NCBI GenBank assembly: GCA_003284565.1
Contig: QBXO01000018.1
Span: 1 to 36,656 of the forward strand
DNA from: SAR116 cluster bacterium AG-321-K23
GTDB taxonomy: Bacteria; Pseudomonadota; Alphaproteobacteria; Puniceispirillales; Marisalimonadaceae
Reading direction: 5' to 3'
DNA length: 36,656 nucleotides
Below are positions 17,733 to 27,300 of this stretch, one piece after another; the stretch's first letter is position 1, and each line of letters starts with the position of its first letter. Under the pieces are notes generated by a model, which ran no database searches, had not been told where the DNA came from, and was given only the letters and a program-made list of their open reading frames with translations. The translations under genes and the position numbers were made by a program.

Positions 17733-19523
17733 TTAGTAAACTCTGGCAGCAGGTGGTACAGTTGCAACTTCATTAGTTAAAGTATTTAAATGTACATCTC
17801 TGTAATCTAGCTTAGTTTTATTTTTATCATTGAGCCACATTATTGTATGTTTCATCCAGTTTTTATCATCCCTTTCAGGAAAATCTTCATGTGAATGTGC
17901 ACCCCTTGATTCTTTTCTCTGATCAGCTGATTTCATTGTCACAATTGCCTGTTGCATTAAGTTTTCTAATTCTAAAGCCTCAACAAGATCTGTGTTAAAA
18001 ATCATTGATCTATCTTTTATACCTATATTATCTATCCCCTTTGAGATAGTATCAACTTTTTTTACGCCTTCTGACATTGAATTGTTAGACCTAAATACCG
18101 CTGCATGTTTTTGCATAGCGTTCTGCATGGAGTTTCTTATCTCACCAACAGAAGTATCACCTTTAGAAAATCTAATCTTATCAAGCCTTGCTATGATTTT
18201 ATCAGTAACATATTTAGGAAGCGGGGCATGAGAGCTACCTTTTTCAACTGTTTTTAATGCTCTTTGAGCAGCTGCTCTACCAAAAACCACTATGTCTAGT
18301 AAAGAATTAGTGCCTAATCTATTAGCTCCGTGAACAGAAACACAAGCAGCTTCTCCAATAGCCATTAAGCCAGAAACTACAGAGTTTTGGTCGTCGCCTC
18401 TTCTTGTAACTACTTCTCCATTATAATTTGTTGGTATTCCACCCATATTATAATGAACAGTTGGTAAAACTGGAATTGGCTCTTTAGTCACATCAACCCC
18501 ACAGAAAATTTTTGCTGTCTCGCTTATGCCAGGTAGCCTCATATGTAAAGTAGCAGGATCAATATGCTCTAAATGCATGAATATGTGGTCTTTATTAGCC
18601 CCTACTCCTCTTCCTTCATTTATTTCGATCGTCATTGATCTAGAAACTACATCTCTACTAGCAAGGTCTTTAGCGGTTGGAGCATATCTTTCCATAAACC
18701 TTTCACCTTCAGAATTTGTAAGGTAACCGCCTTCACCACGTGACCCTTCAGTTATAAGGACACCTGCACCGTATACTCCAGTAGGATGAAATTGAACAAA
18801 TTCCATATCTTGGAGAGGCAAGCCAGCTCTTAAAACCATAGCATTTCCATCACCTGTACAGGTATGAGCAGAAGTACAAGAAAAATAAACTCTTCCATAC
18901 CCGCCTGTTGCTAATACCGTTTGATGACCTCTAAACCTATGAATTTTACCATCATCCATACACAGAGCTAACACACCGACACACTTGCCATTATCGTCCA
19001 TCAATAAATCTAAAGCTATATATTCAATGAAAAATTCTGCCTGATACTTCAAACATTGTTGGTAAAGCGTATGTAAAATAGCATGTCCAGTTCTATCAGC
19101 TGCAGCACAAGCTCTTCTTGCCATCTTTTTTCCATAGTCCAATGTATGACCGCCAAAAGGTCTTTGGTATACTTCACCATCCTCAGTTCTAGAAAATGGA
19201 ACTCCAAAGTTTTCTAATTCCGTCACAGACGGAATAGCTTCTTTACACATATATTCAATTGCATCTTGGTCTCCAAGCCAGTCAGAACCCTTAACTGTGT
19301 CATACATGTGGAATTGCCAGCTATCGTTTTCACCCATATTGTTTAATGCGGCACCAATTCCCCCTTGAGCTGCAACTGTATGGCTTCTCGTAGGAAAAAC
19401 TTTAGTTATACAAGCTGTTTTAAGACCTCCAGACACCATTCCTAGTGTTGCTCTTAATCCTGCACCACCTGCACCAACAACCACAACATCATGCTCGTGG
19501 TCTATAATTTCATAATCCGACAT
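17733..19523 (-). CDS. sdhA: Succinate dehydrogenase flavoprotein subunit
   Basis: A 596-residue subunit that oxidises succinate to fumarate. The FAD Rossmann motif is [11 protein letters not shown] (15-25). The covalent FAD attachment His is H48 in [11 protein letters not shown]. The substrate/capping region shows [17 protein letters not shown] and GSRGEGGYL, and [13 protein letters not shown] precedes the C-terminal helical domain. The C terminus ends in VPPAARVY, as in other alphaproteobacterial enzymes. Length and motifs are normal. It is flanked by sdhD (16-base gap) and sdhB (16-base gap) in one operon. Confidence 0.98.
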   Translation of the reverse strand: MSDYEIIDHEHDVVVVGAGGAGLRATLGMVSGGLKTACITKVFPTRSHTVAAQGGIGAALNNMGENDSWQFHMYDTVKGSDWLGDQDAIEYMCKEAIPSVTELENFGVPFSRTEDGEVYQRPFGGHTLDYGKKMARRACAAADRTGHAILHTLYQQCLKYQAEFFIEYIALDLLMDDNGKCVGVLALCMDDGKIHRFRGHQTVLATGGYGRVYFSCTSAHTCTGDGNAMVLRAGLPLQDMEFVQFHPTGVYGAGVLITEGSRGEGGYLTNSEGERFMERYAPTAKDLASRDVVSRSMTIEINEGRGVGANKDHIFMHLEHIDPATLHMRLPGISETAKIFCGVDVTKEPIPVLPTVHYNMGGIPTNYNGEVVTRRGDDQNSVVSGLMAIGEAACVSVHGANRLGTNSLLDIVVFGRAAAQRALKTVEKGSSHAPLPKYVTDKIIARLDKIRFSKGDTSVGEIRNSMQNAMQKHAAVFRSNNSMSEGVKKVDTISKGIDNIGIKDRSMIFNTDLVEALELENLMQQAIVTMKSADQRKESRGAHSHEDFPERDDKNWMKHTIMWLNDKNKTKLDYRDVHLNTLTNEVATVPPAARVY

Positions 19524-19539
19524 TAATTGACTTTCTTTA

Positions 19540-19881
19540 TTATAAATAAATCTTTAATACGCACAATATTGATAGGACGCCTAAAAGAACTGATAATAGT
19601 TTTATAAGTATTAAAGAAGCAATTTTCAACCCCTCATGATGAACATAATCCTCGATGACCACTTGTAAACCTGATGACGCATGAAAATAGAGAGTACCAA
19701 ATAAAAGAATTAATCCTGTAGCGTTGAATGGACTCTGCAACCAATTAATAGAACTATCATAACCTTTCAAAATAGTTAACATTAATGACGTTACAAACCA
19801 TAACACAAGAGGTATCATTGCAATGGCAGATATTCTTTGTAATTTCCAGTGAGTAATTCCTGGTGTTTTTATAGTTTTCAT
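19540..19881 (-). CDS. sdhD: Succinate dehydrogenase membrane anchor subunit D
   Basis: A 113-residue protein with three hydrophobic segments (about 16-36, 50-68 and 84-112). [19 protein letters not shown] is typical of SdhD, with the Arg and Ser at the quinone site. [18 protein letters not shown] contains the likely haem b ligand His and the conserved DYVH. It anchors SdhAB to the inner membrane with SdhC. It starts 42 bases after sdhC and ends 16 bases before sdhA. The sequence is more diverged than SdhA/B, as usual for this subunit, and the operon position settles the identity. Confidence 0.93.
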   Translation of the reverse strand: MKTIKTPGITHWKLQRISAIAMIPLVLWFVTSLMLTILKGYDSSINWLQSPFNATGLILLFGTLYFHASSGLQVVIEDYVHHEGLKIASLILIKLLSVLLGVLSILCVLKIYL

Positions 19882-19923
19882 TAATTCAACCTATTTGGTT
19901 ACCAATTATTGTCATTTAAGTAT

Positions 19924-20310
19924 CTATATAAGCTTTATGTAGATTATTAACCAGGTTAGCGCTGTTAAAAACAATGATGAGAAAACAACAATACCCCCCG
20001 ATATGTAAGCTTGTTTCAAACTATAACCATATCCAGCATCCCAAAACAAATGTCTTATGCCATTAGAAAGATGATAGAAAAGTCCAAATGTAAAACCAAG
20101 TAATATGATGTGGCTAAACCAATGATTAATAATTTGTGAATACATGAGATATGTATCTCTACCTAGAGTTAATGCTATAATCCAGGAAACCAAAATAATA
20201 CTGCCCATTGATAATACAACACCTGTACCTCTATGAAGAATTGACAAAATAGAGGTCAATTGTGGTTTATAGATTTGAAGATGTGGTGAAAGTGGTCTTT
20301 GCCTGCTCAT
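19924..20310 (-). CDS. sdhC: Succinate dehydrogenase cytochrome b556 subunit C
   Basis: A 128-residue membrane subunit with three transmembrane helices. The N-terminal signature RPLSPHLQIYKPQLTSILSI (4-23), followed by the HRGTG motif, is diagnostic, as is the haem-ligand region HLSNGIRHLFWDAGYG. It forms the quinone site and binds haem b with SdhD. It is the first gene of the sdhCDAB order. A 73-base gap separates it from the upstream permease gene and holds a 10-base direct repeat (20359-20380), which may mark its promoter region. Confidence 0.96.
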   Translation of the reverse strand: MSRQRPLSPHLQIYKPQLTSILSILHRGTGVVLSMGSIILVSWIIALTLGRDTYLMYSQIINHWFSHIILLGFTFGLFYHLSNGIRHLFWDAGYGYSLKQAYISGGIVVFSSLFLTALTWLIIYIKLI

Positions 20311-20358
20311 CAGATTACTCGTCAGTTTATTTACGATATAAATGTAATAACAACTATC

Positions 20359-20380
20359 TAAAATTCAATTTAAAATTCAA
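20359..20380. repeat. Tandem direct repeat upstream of sdhC
   Basis: TAAAATTCAA occurs twice (20359-20368 and 20371-20380) with two bases between, a 12-base period. On the minus strand each copy reads TTGAATTTTA. It lies 49-70 bases before the sdhC start and just after the stop of the permease gene. It could be paired -35-like boxes or a two-site operator, but the low complexity makes chance possible. Confidence 0.4.
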
Positions 20381-20383
20381 AAA

Positions 20384-21307
20384 CTAAAAGTTTTTTTGAA
20401 AAATTATAATTAAAATTGATATGCCTAGGAGTATTATACCAAATAATTCCGTTTTCTTTAATCTTTCTCTGAAAAATAACAACGAAATCAATATTGAAAA
20501 TATTAATTCAATTTGTCCAACTGCTCTAACCTCTGCTGCAGTTGTTAATCCAAATGCCACAAACCAACCAAAAGTTGCACCTGTGCCACATAATCCAGCA
20601 GGCAAACTAGGTTTCCAATATTTAATTACAGCTAATAATTCATTTCTTTTAACGAAAAAAAGATATACTCCAACTAATATTGTCTGAAAAACTATAGCAA
20701 TAAATGAAACAAACAATGATCTATCAAGAAGGGGTCCATCAATAGAAATAATAGACATCCTGAAAGTAACTACTGATCCAGCAAGTAAAAGTCCAGACAA
20801 CAGTCCTATTAATGTTCCCATAGAAGAAACTGATGATATAAGGAGTTTAATTGTATCTATTATGTTGTCAGCCTTTTTTGCATAAGATAAAAAAAGTACA
20901 GATAGAACACCAAGTGTTATACCTGTTACAAGTGGAAATGAAAAAATTACATTAAGTATAATAACTTCTAAAAAAGCTATCAATATTACCTCCGTTTTAG
21001 AAAAAGCTATACCTGCTGCAAAACTTTTGTGGGAAAAAACCTTCATTAAAACATATGTAAAAAGAATTTGGAAAATTGATCCCAAAAAACACAAAAAAAT
21101 AGAATAAAAAGATAAATCTGGAATTGAATTTCCAGATATATTGATCCATATAAACCATATCAAAGAAGTAAAAGGTAAAGCATAGCAAAATCTTATGTAG
21201 GCTGCGCCATAATCTCCAAGCAGTGGTATCATATTTTTTTGAAAAGCCGATCTAGCAGTCTGACATCCTGCCGCAAAGATAGCAGCAAAAATCCATAGAT
21301 ATTCCAT
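20384..21307 (-). CDS. DMT-superfamily (EamA-like) permease
   Basis: A 307-residue integral membrane protein with about ten hydrophobic segments arranged as two five-helix halves, as in drug/metabolite transporters. The N terminus begins straight into helix one (MEYLWIFAAIFAAG). The last helix ends in a short basic tail (FQKNF). ATAEVRAVGQIELIFSILISL-type sequence in the second half (about 261-281) is typical of the EamA repeat. The substrate cannot be assigned; amino acids or other small metabolites are possible. It follows asd by 33 bases with no visible Shine-Dalgarno sequence, and its start codon abuts a 10-bp inverted repeat (21309-21344). It shares no evident function with asd or sdh. 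Confidence 0.85.
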   Translation of the reverse strand: MEYLWIFAAIFAAGCQTARSAFQKNMIPLLGDYGAAYIRFCYALPFTSLIWFIWINISGNSIPDLSFYSIFLCFLGSIFQILFTYVLMKVFSHKSFAAGIAFSKTEVILIAFLEVIILNVIFSFPLVTGITLGVLSVLFLSYAKKADNIIDTIKLLISSVSSMGTLIGLLSGLLLAGSVVTFRMSIISIDGPLLDRSLFVSFIAIVFQTILVGVYLFFVKRNELLAVIKYWKPSLPAGLCGTGATFGWFVAFGLTTAAEVRAVGQIELIFSILISLLFFRERLKKTELFGIILLGISILIIIFQKNF

Positions 21308-21308
21308 A

Positions 21309-21344
21309 TTAATGATTTCGAAAAGATGAATTATAAATCATTAA
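21309..21344 (-). promoter_or_regulatory. Inverted repeat (mRNA hairpin) between asd and the permease start
   Basis: TTAATGATTT (21309-21318) and AAATCATTAA (21335-21344) are perfect 10-base inverted copies separated by 16 bases. In the minus-strand mRNA the stem begins over the asd stop codon and ends one base before the permease ATG (21307). There is no following U-tract, so it is not a typical terminator. It could limit ribosome access to the permease start. The stem is A/U-rich and would be weak. Confidence 0.4.
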
Positions 21345-22369
21345 AGAACACCCCCCTTAAGTTTCTTGCTTGCTAATAATTCAGCTATCTGGACTGTATT
21401 TAGCGCTGCACCTTTTCTTAAATTATCTCCGACACACCAAAAAGCAATGCCATTTTTAACTGATGGATCATTTCTAATTCTACTAACATAAACATCATCT
21501 TCACCCGCCACTTCTTCAGGTGTTACATACCCTTCATCAGCTCTATGATCTACGACTGTCACACCATTAGCATTTCTTAATAAGCTTCTAACATTTTTTT
21601 CATCAACATGTTTTTTGCATTCAATAAAAACTGCCTCACTATGACCAATGAATACAGGAACTCTTACGCAATGAGCTACCAAATCAATATTAGGGTCTAA
21701 TATTTTTTTAGTCTCAACTCTCATTTTCCATTCTTCTTTTGTAAATCCATCATCCATAAATGTATCAATATGAGGGATAACATTAAAGGCAATTTTTTTT
21801 GTAAATTGTTCTGGCTTTGCTTGATCATGAACAAACACACCCTTTGTTTGGTTAAACAATTCATCCATTGCTGGTTTTCCAGCTCCTGATACAGCTTGGT
21901 ATGTTGAAACAACAACTCTTGATATTTCATATTTTTCATGAATTGGCTTTAAAGCAACTACTAGCTGAATAGTTGAACAATTAGGATTAGCAATTATATT
22001 TTTGCTTTTATAACCATTAATCGCTTCAGGATTAACTTCAGGTACAATAAGTGGAACTTTGTCATCCATCCTAAAACAAGATGAATTATCAATAACAATA
22101 CAACCTTTAACTCCTGCTATAGGACCAAATTTTTTGGCTATATCTGAGCCAGCTGAGAAAAGACCTATATCTGCTTTTTTAAAGTCAAAATCGTCAACGG
22201 CGCCGACTTTCAATATTTTATCGTCACCAAAAGAAACTTCTTTACCTACAGAAGATCTTGAAGCCAGAGCATAAATATTTTTAACTGGAAATTTTCTTTC
22301 AAACAATGTTTGAAGCATCTCTCGACCAACGGCACCAGTAGCACCTACAACCGCAACATTATAAGACAT
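21341..22369 (-). CDS. asd: Aspartate-semialdehyde dehydrogenase
   Basis: A 342-residue enzyme that reduces aspartyl phosphate to aspartate semialdehyde, the branch point to lysine/diaminopimelate, threonine and methionine. The NADP motif GATGAVGREML (9-19) and SRSSVGK (38-44), the catalytic Cys in NPNCST (C131) and the active-site His region VRVPVFIGHSEA are intact. The ATG at 22369 abuts the leuB stop directly, and there is no close Shine-Dalgarno sequence (GAGG is about 14 bases away). Translational coupling to leuB is therefore likely. leuB-asd adjacency is frequent in Proteobacteria. Confidence 0.97.
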   Translation of the reverse strand: MSYNVAVVGATGAVGREMLQTLFERKFPVKNIYALASRSSVGKEVSFGDDKILKVGAVDDFDFKKADIGLFSAGSDIAKKFGPIAGVKGCIVIDNSSCFRMDDKVPLIVPEVNPEAINGYKSKNIIANPNCSTIQLVVALKPIHEKYEISRVVVSTYQAVSGAGKPAMDELFNQTKGVFVHDQAKPEQFTKKIAFNVIPHIDTFMDDGFTKEEWKMRVETKKILDPNIDLVAHCVRVPVFIGHSEAVFIECKKHVDEKNVRSLLRNANGVTVVDHRADEGYVTPEEVAGEDDVYVSRIRNDPSVKNGIAFWCVGDNLRKGAALNTVQIAELLASKKLKGGVL

Positions 22370-23485
22370 TTATTTTGTTAATTCCTCTAACTCGTTGATG
22401 ACTGAGTCCATCATCCCTTTGGTCCCAACTTTCACTCTTCCTGAAGCCATTATATCTTGTGTTCTTGGTCCAGCATCTAAAGCTCTTGAAACTGCCTCAT
22501 CAATTAAATCTGCATCTTGTTTCATATCAAAGGAATACCGAAATAACATTGACAAACTTAGAAGTTCAGCTAATGGATTTGCTAGCTCTTTTCCAGCAAT
22601 GTCAGGAGCAGAACCATGCACTGGCTCATACATAGCATGTCTCTTGCCAGTATTTGTATCTACCGATCCTAGACTTGCAGAAGGAAGCATCCCAAGTGAA
22701 CCTGTTAACATTGCTGCGCAATCAGACAAAATATCACCAAATAAATTATCAGTTACAATAACGTCAAATTGCTTTGGATCTCTTACGAGTTGCATAGCGC
22801 AATTATCAGCATACATATGGTTAATTTTTATATCAGAACCTTCTTTCTCATGAAGATTAGCCATTACCTCTCTCCACAAAACACCTGACATCATTACATT
22901 AGCTTTTTCTACAGACGTAACTTTCCCATTTCTGGCCCTAGCCATATCAAAGGCAACCCTACCAATTCTTTCAATCTCTGGGGTGGTATACAAATTAGTA
23001 TCAAAACCTTTTTTAATTTTGGTGTCTATTTCCTCTATTCCGCGAGGTTCAGCAAAATAAATACCTCCCGTTAACTCTCTTAATATTAAAATATCTAGAC
23101 CAGAAATTATATCAGATTTAAGAGAAGAAGCATCGACCAGGGCCGGAAAAACCATTGCAGGCCTTAAATTGGCAAATAAATCCATTTCTTTTCTTAATCT
23201 TAGAAGACCGTTTTCAGGTCTTTTTTCAAAATCAACTCCATCGTACTTTGGACTTCCTACAGCACCAAATAATATTGCATCTGCATCAATTGCATCTGCT
23301 AATGTTTCATCTGAAAGAGGTGTACCGTATTTATCAAAAGAAGCACCTCCTACCAAACCTTCTTTAATGTTAAAACTAATACTTTTATTTTTTGCAAACC
23401 AGTCAACAACTCTTAAAGTTTCTTTTACAACTTCAGGTCCAACTCCGTCTCCAGGTAGCACCATTAATGTACGATTAGATGACAT
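22370..23485 (-). CDS. leuB: 3-isopropylmalate dehydrogenase
   Basis: A 371-residue NAD-dependent decarboxylating dehydrogenase, third committed step of leucine synthesis. The N-terminal LPGDGVGPEVV (10-20), the substrate-binding RLRKEMDLFANLRP, the metal-binding TDNLFGDILSD and the NAD loop PVHGSAPDIAGK followed by NPLA are present. These separate it from isocitrate dehydrogenase. It follows leuD by 20 bases and abuts asd. The ATG at 23485 fits the family N terminus. Confidence 0.97.
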   Translation of the reverse strand: MSSNRTLMVLPGDGVGPEVVKETLRVVDWFAKNKSISFNIKEGLVGGASFDKYGTPLSDETLADAIDADAILFGAVGSPKYDGVDFEKRPENGLLRLRKEMDLFANLRPAMVFPALVDASSLKSDIISGLDILILRELTGGIYFAEPRGIEEIDTKIKKGFDTNLYTTPEIERIGRVAFDMARARNGKVTSVEKANVMMSGVLWREVMANLHEKEGSDIKINHMYADNCAMQLVRDPKQFDVIVTDNLFGDILSDCAAMLTGSLGMLPSASLGSVDTNTGKRHAMYEPVHGSAPDIAGKELANPLAELLSLSMLFRYSFDMKQDADLIDEAVSRALDAGPRTQDIMASGRVKVGTKGMMDSVINELEELTK

Positions 23486-23505
23486 CTTATAAACTCACTA
23501 TTTAA

Positions 23506-24111
23506 TTATAACCACGGTCTTTCATTAGACATTTTGGTTTCAAATTCTTTAATATCACTAGATTTTTGCATTGTTATGCCTATATCATCTAAACCCTCAA
23601 GTAAGCATTTTTTTCTAAAAGGGTCTATTTCGAATTTAATAACTGCTCCATTGGGCCTTCTTATTTCTTGTGATGGAAGGTCAATTTCTATTTCAGGATT
23701 TTCTGTATCTTTTGAGTCTGCTAACAAAGCTTCTCTTTCGTCAGGTGAAACTATAATTGGCAAAAGACCATTTTTGAAAGAATTATTATAAAAAATATCA
23801 GCGAAAGATGTTGAAATAATACATTTTATCCCAAAATCAGATAAAGCCCAAGGTGCATGCTCTCTACTTGAACCACATCCAAAGTTATCTCCCGCAATTA
23901 AAATATTACTATTTCTATATGGTTTTTTATTTAAAATAAACTCTTCTTTTTCAGAACCATCATCATTGAATCTCATCTCATCAAATAGATGTTTTCCTAA
24001 GCCTGTTCTTTCAATTGTTTTTAAAAATTGTTTTGGAATGATTTTGTCAGTGTCTACATTTATAAAATTAAATGGAGCGGCTATACCTTTAAGATTTATA
24101 AATTTTTCCAT
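23506..24111 (-). CDS. leuD: 3-isopropylmalate dehydratase small subunit
   Basis: A 201-residue swivel-domain subunit of isopropylmalate isomerase. The N-terminal segment with [15 protein letters not shown] and the catalytic-loop motif [17 protein letters not shown] are typical. It pairs with LeuC, encoded 17 bases upstream, to isomerise 2-isopropylmalate to 3-isopropylmalate. GAGG lies seven bases before the ATG at 24111. Confidence 0.97.
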   Translation of the reverse strand: MEKFINLKGIAAPFNFINVDTDKIIPKQFLKTIERTGLGKHLFDEMRFNDDGSEKEEFILNKKPYRNSNILIAGDNFGCGSSREHAPWALSDFGIKCIISTSFADIFYNNSFKNGLLPIIVSPDEREALLADSKDTENPEIEIDLPSQEIRRPNGAVIKFEIDPFRKKCLLEGLDDIGITMQKSSDIKEFETKMSNERPWL

Positions 24112-24128
24112 AGTTAAACCTCAAAAAA

Positions 24129-25532
24129 CTATATAATTGAATTACAATCGGTTAATTTACCAGTTATTGCAGATGCAGCAGCTATTTCAGGACTAACTAG
24201 ATGGGTTCTACCACCTTTTCCTTGTCTACCTTCAAAATTACGATTGGATGTACTTGCGCATCTTTCACCAGGTTGAAGTTTATCTTCATTCATAGCTAAG
24301 CACATTGAACATCCAGGCTCTCTCCATTCAAAGCCAGCCTGGGTAAACAATAAATTAAGACCCTCTTCTTCAGCTTGACTTTTCACCAAACCAGAACCTG
24401 GAACAACCATAGCTCTAATTCCTTTTTTAACTTTTTTACCATCGATAACTTTTGCAGCTGACCTTAAATCTTCTATTCTAGAATTTGTACATGATCCAAT
24501 GAATACCGTGTTTATTTCAACATCAGATATTTTTTGACCACCTTCTAATCCCATATAGTCAAGTGATCTTTGAACTTTAGCTTTTGCATCCTCATCTTTA
24601 ATCTTAGAAGGATCCGGTATATATCCATCAATTGGAACAACATCTTCTGGACTAGTCCCCCATGTTACAGTTGGTTTAATTTTATTAGCATCAATGGTAA
24701 TTTTCTTGTCATAAAATGCATCTTTATCCGAAGGCAATGATTGCCACCACTTCAGAGCTAAGTCCCAATCTTTACCTTTTGGAGACATTGGTTTGTCTAT
24801 TAAATAATCAAATGTTACTTTATCAGGTGCTATCATTCCTGCTCTTGCGCCTGCTTCTATTGACATATTGCAAACTGTCATACGACCTTCCATGGAAAGT
24901 TTTTCTATAGCTTTTCCAGAATATTCTATAACATGGCCAGTACCACCAGCAGTGCCTATCTCTCCAATAATTGCAAGAACTAAATCTTTAGGAGATACAC
25001 CTGATTGAAGCTCACCTTCTACATTAATAAGCATATTTTTAGCTGGCTTTTGGATTAAAGTTTGTGTTGCTAAAACATGTTCAACTTCTGATGTACCAAT
25101 GCCAAATGCCAAGGCTCCAAATGCACCGTGTGTTGCAGTATGGCTATCGCCACAAACAATTGTCATTCCAGGTTGAGTAAAACCTTGTTCTGGTCCTATT
25201 ACATGAACAATTCCCTGTCTTTTATCCATCATGTTAAAATATGGCACACCAAAATCTTCAACATTTTTATCTAATGCTTCAACTTGGATTCTGGATTCTT
25301 CTTCTTGAATTCCTTCTGTTCTATCAGTTGTTGGAACGTTATGATCAGCCACAGCTAATGTTCTGTTAGGAGAGTTTACAACTCTGCCAGACATTCTTAA
25401 CCCTTCAAACGCTTGTGGGCTTGTAACTTCATGAACTAAATGTCTATCAATATATATTAATGATGCTCCATCTTCTTGTGTGCTTATGAGATGGTAATCC
25501 CAAATTTTATCAAAAAGTGTTTTGGGCTTCAT
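24129..25532 (-). CDS. leuC: 3-isopropylmalate dehydratase large subunit
   Basis: A 467-residue aconitase-family subunit carrying the [4Fe-4S] cluster. The N terminus [12 protein letters not shown] and the motifs [30 protein letters not shown] (in two stretches from about residue 129), the cluster Cys in GSCTNSR and the cluster pair in EPGCSMC are intact. GGAG lies seven bases before the ATG at 25532. The 67-base gap to rplS contains no leader peptide or recognisable riboswitch. It shows only a six-base hairpin directly after rplS, so leu expression may depend on the ribosomal-protein transcript or on an unseen promoter. Confidence 0.98.
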   Translation of the reverse strand: MKPKTLFDKIWDYHLISTQEDGASLIYIDRHLVHEVTSPQAFEGLRMSGRVVNSPNRTLAVADHNVPTTDRTEGIQEEESRIQVEALDKNVEDFGVPYFNMMDKRQGIVHVIGPEQGFTQPGMTIVCGDSHTATHGAFGALAFGIGTSEVEHVLATQTLIQKPAKNMLINVEGELQSGVSPKDLVLAIIGEIGTAGGTGHVIEYSGKAIEKLSMEGRMTVCNMSIEAGARAGMIAPDKVTFDYLIDKPMSPKGKDWDLALKWWQSLPSDKDAFYDKKITIDANKIKPTVTWGTSPEDVVPIDGYIPDPSKIKDEDAKAKVQRSLDYMGLEGGQKISDVEINTVFIGSCTNSRIEDLRSAAKVIDGKKVKKGIRAMVVPGSGLVKSQAEEEGLNLLFTQAGFEWREPGCSMCLAMNEDKLQPGERCASTSNRNFEGRQGKGGRTHLVSPEIAAASAITGKLTDCNSII

Positions 25533-25599
25533 TTATAAACTCCATTAAGTTGAAGATAAAAGTATAACATATGATTAATTAAATAAAGTTAATGAACTT

Positions 25600-26031
25600 T
25601 TATGTAGTTGTATCTTCGGCAACTTCCTCAGCAGTAGGTTTTTCAACTTGAGCTTTTGTATCTCTTTTTGAAACCTGAATTTTTTCGACAATTCGAGCTG
25701 ATTTTCCTCTTCTGTCTCTAAGATAATATAATTTAGCTCTTCTTACTTTACCTTTTTTAAGAACAGTAATTCCGGCAATTTTAGGAGAAAATATTGGAAA
25801 AATTCTTTCAACACCCTCACCGTATGAAATTTTTCTAACAGTAAAACTTTCGTTCAACCCACCCCCACTTCGAGCTATACATAATCCTTCAAATGCTTGA
25901 ATTCTCTCTTTATCACCTTCGACAATTTTTACATCAACTTTAATCGTATCACCTGCACTAAAATCAGGTATAGATCTTTCTGCAATAATCTTGTCCATCT
26001 GGTCTTTTTGAATTTTATCAATAACATTCAT
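25600..26031 (-). CDS. rplS: 50S ribosomal protein L19
   Basis: A large-subunit protein at the interface with the 30S subunit. The family start [11 protein letters not shown] is at 26031, with AGGG seven bases upstream. A longer frame from 26058 adds nine residues without a Shine-Dalgarno sequence and is not preferred, so the protein has 143 residues. The conserved DTIKVDVKI...RIQAFEG core, [18 protein letters not shown] and [13 protein letters not shown]-type segment (here [18 protein letters not shown]) are intact. A roughly 25-residue tail rich in Glu, Ala and Thr follows the core. It is the last gene of the rpsP-rimM-trmD-rplS cluster. Confidence 0.97.
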   Translation of the reverse strand: MNVIDKIQKDQMDKIIAERSIPDFSAGDTIKVDVKIVEGDKERIQAFEGLCIARSGGGLNESFTVRKISYGEGVERIFPIFSPKIAGITVLKKGKVRRAKLYYLRDRRGKSARIVEKIQVSKRDTKAQVEKPTAEEVAEDTTT

Positions 26032-26083
26032 CTGTCTACCCTTTCGTGAAATACTCATAGCAAATTAATAAATATTTTTCTAG

Positions 26084-26770
26084 TTAAGATTTAATATATT
26101 TTAACCATAAATCTGGTCTCCTAAATTTGGTGAGTTTTTCAGACATCTTTAACTTCCACAATTGGATTTCTTTGTGATTTCCAGATAATAATACATCTGG
26201 AACTTTCATATCATTCCATACTCTTGGATGAGTATATAATGGATATTCTAACAAATGTCTTTCAAAACTTTCATCCATCAATCCTGCAGCATTACCAACA
26301 ACATCAGGAATAAGCCTTACTGTTGCATCCATGATTAATTGTGCACCTATTTCACCACCAGATAAAACAAAATCTCCAACACTTATTTCTTCTATTTCAT
26401 TATATATTAAAAATCTTTCATCTACACCTTCATATCTTCCACAGATGAAAACAGCACCCTTTTCTTTTGACAATTTCTTAGCGAATTCTTGATCAAATTT
26501 TTTTCCTCTTGGTGAAAGATAAATTCTTCGACCTTTTTCTTGGGAAACAGACTTTAAGGCTTTATCTAAAACTTCTGGATTAATAACCATTCCCGGTCCA
26601 CCACCAAAAGGAGCTTCATCAACTTTTCCACTTTTATCATTTGAAAAATGCCTAATATTTACAGTTTTTAATGACCACAAATTATTTTTAAGAGCCTTAC
26701 CAGCTATTGAAAATTCCAAGGTGCCTGGAAACATTTCTGGGAATAATGTCAAAACCGTTGCATTCCACAC
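26084..26770 (-). CDS. trmD: tRNA (guanine-37-N1)-methyltransferase
   Basis: A SPOUT methyltransferase that makes m1G37 in tRNAs reading CNN codons and prevents +1 frameshifts. The start is GTG at 26770, giving MWNATVLTLFPEMFPG, the family N terminus. GGAG lies seven bases upstream, whereas the longer frame from 26788 has no support. The protein has 228 residues. GGGPGMV, CGRYEGVDERF and SVGDFVLSGGEIGAQ form the trefoil-knot S-adenosylmethionine site, and RLIPDVVGNA follows. It lies 14 bases after rimM and 52 before rplS. Confidence 0.97.
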   Translation of the reverse strand: MWNATVLTLFPEMFPGTLEFSIAGKALKNNLWSLKTVNIRHFSNDKSGKVDEAPFGGGPGMVINPEVLDKALKSVSQEKGRRIYLSPRGKKFDQEFAKKLSKEKGAVFICGRYEGVDERFLIYNEIEEISVGDFVLSGGEIGAQLIMDATVRLIPDVVGNAAGLMDESFERHLLEYPLYTHPRVWNDMKVPDVLLSGNHKEIQLWKLKMSEKLTKFRRPDLWLKYIKS

Positions 26771-26784
26771 AAAGAAACTCCATT

Positions 26785-27294
26785 TCAATTTTTAATAAAA
26801 TCTATATCTAAATCTAAGATTATTTGTTTAGCTTTATAGTCAATTTCTTTCAGGAAAGATTTTCCCATTGGTAAATAAAAAGTTTTTTTATTTTTTTTTA
26901 CCTCAGCTAATAAACCAGCTCCAAAATCCTCCAAAGATATGACTTTACCAAAGTTTTCTCTATTTAAATTATATACTTCAAAACCTAACAAGTCAGAGTG
27001 GTAAAATTCGTCATCAGTTAGGATTGGGAGGCTTTCTCTTAATACAAATAACTTTAATCCTTTAAGACTCTCCGCGTCGCTTCTGGTTAGAACATTTTCA
27101 ATTTTGCAAACAAATATTTGTTTAGATTTTCTAACAAAATTTAATTTTATTGGATCATAAGAAGTTTCAATAAAAATTTCTTTGAAAGAAAAAATACTTT
27201 CTGGAATTTCTGTAAAACTTTTAAGCTTCACTTCTCCTTTAATACCATGAACCCCAACAAAGGAACCTATTTCAATTAAGTTTTTCTTAGACAA
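26785..27294 (-). CDS. rimM: 16S rRNA processing protein RimM
   Basis: A 169-residue 30S maturation factor that binds S19 and the 16S 3' domain. The N-terminal beta-barrel motif GSFVGVHGIKGEVKLKS (11-27) and the PRC-barrel part from about residue 90 (YHSDLLGFEVYN, then a C-terminal DLDI stretch) are typical. The start is TTG at 27294, six bases after the rpsP stop. No ATG or GTG offers a better start, and the Shine-Dalgarno sequence is weak, so initiation probably depends on ribosomes finishing rpsP. The start is less certain than the gene. Confidence 0.95.
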   Translation of the reverse strand: MSKKNLIEIGSFVGVHGIKGEVKLKSFTEIPESIFSFKEIFIETSYDPIKLNFVRKSKQIFVCKIENVLTRSDAESLKGLKLFVLRESLPILTDDEFYHSDLLGFEVYNLNRENFGKVISLEDFGAGLLAEVKKNKKTFYLPMGKSFLKEIDYKAKQIILDLDIDFIKN

Positions 27295-27300
27295 ATTATT

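Noticed and set aside
25585-25600. Hairpin AAAGTT-loop-AACTTT directly after rplS as a terminator
   Set aside because: A six-base A/U-rich stem without a following U-tract is too weak to call; leuC follows on the same strand after 67 bases.
26770-26788. TTG start of trmD at 26788, overlapping rimM
   Set aside because: The GTG at 26770 has GGAG at seven bases and gives the normal TrmD N terminus.
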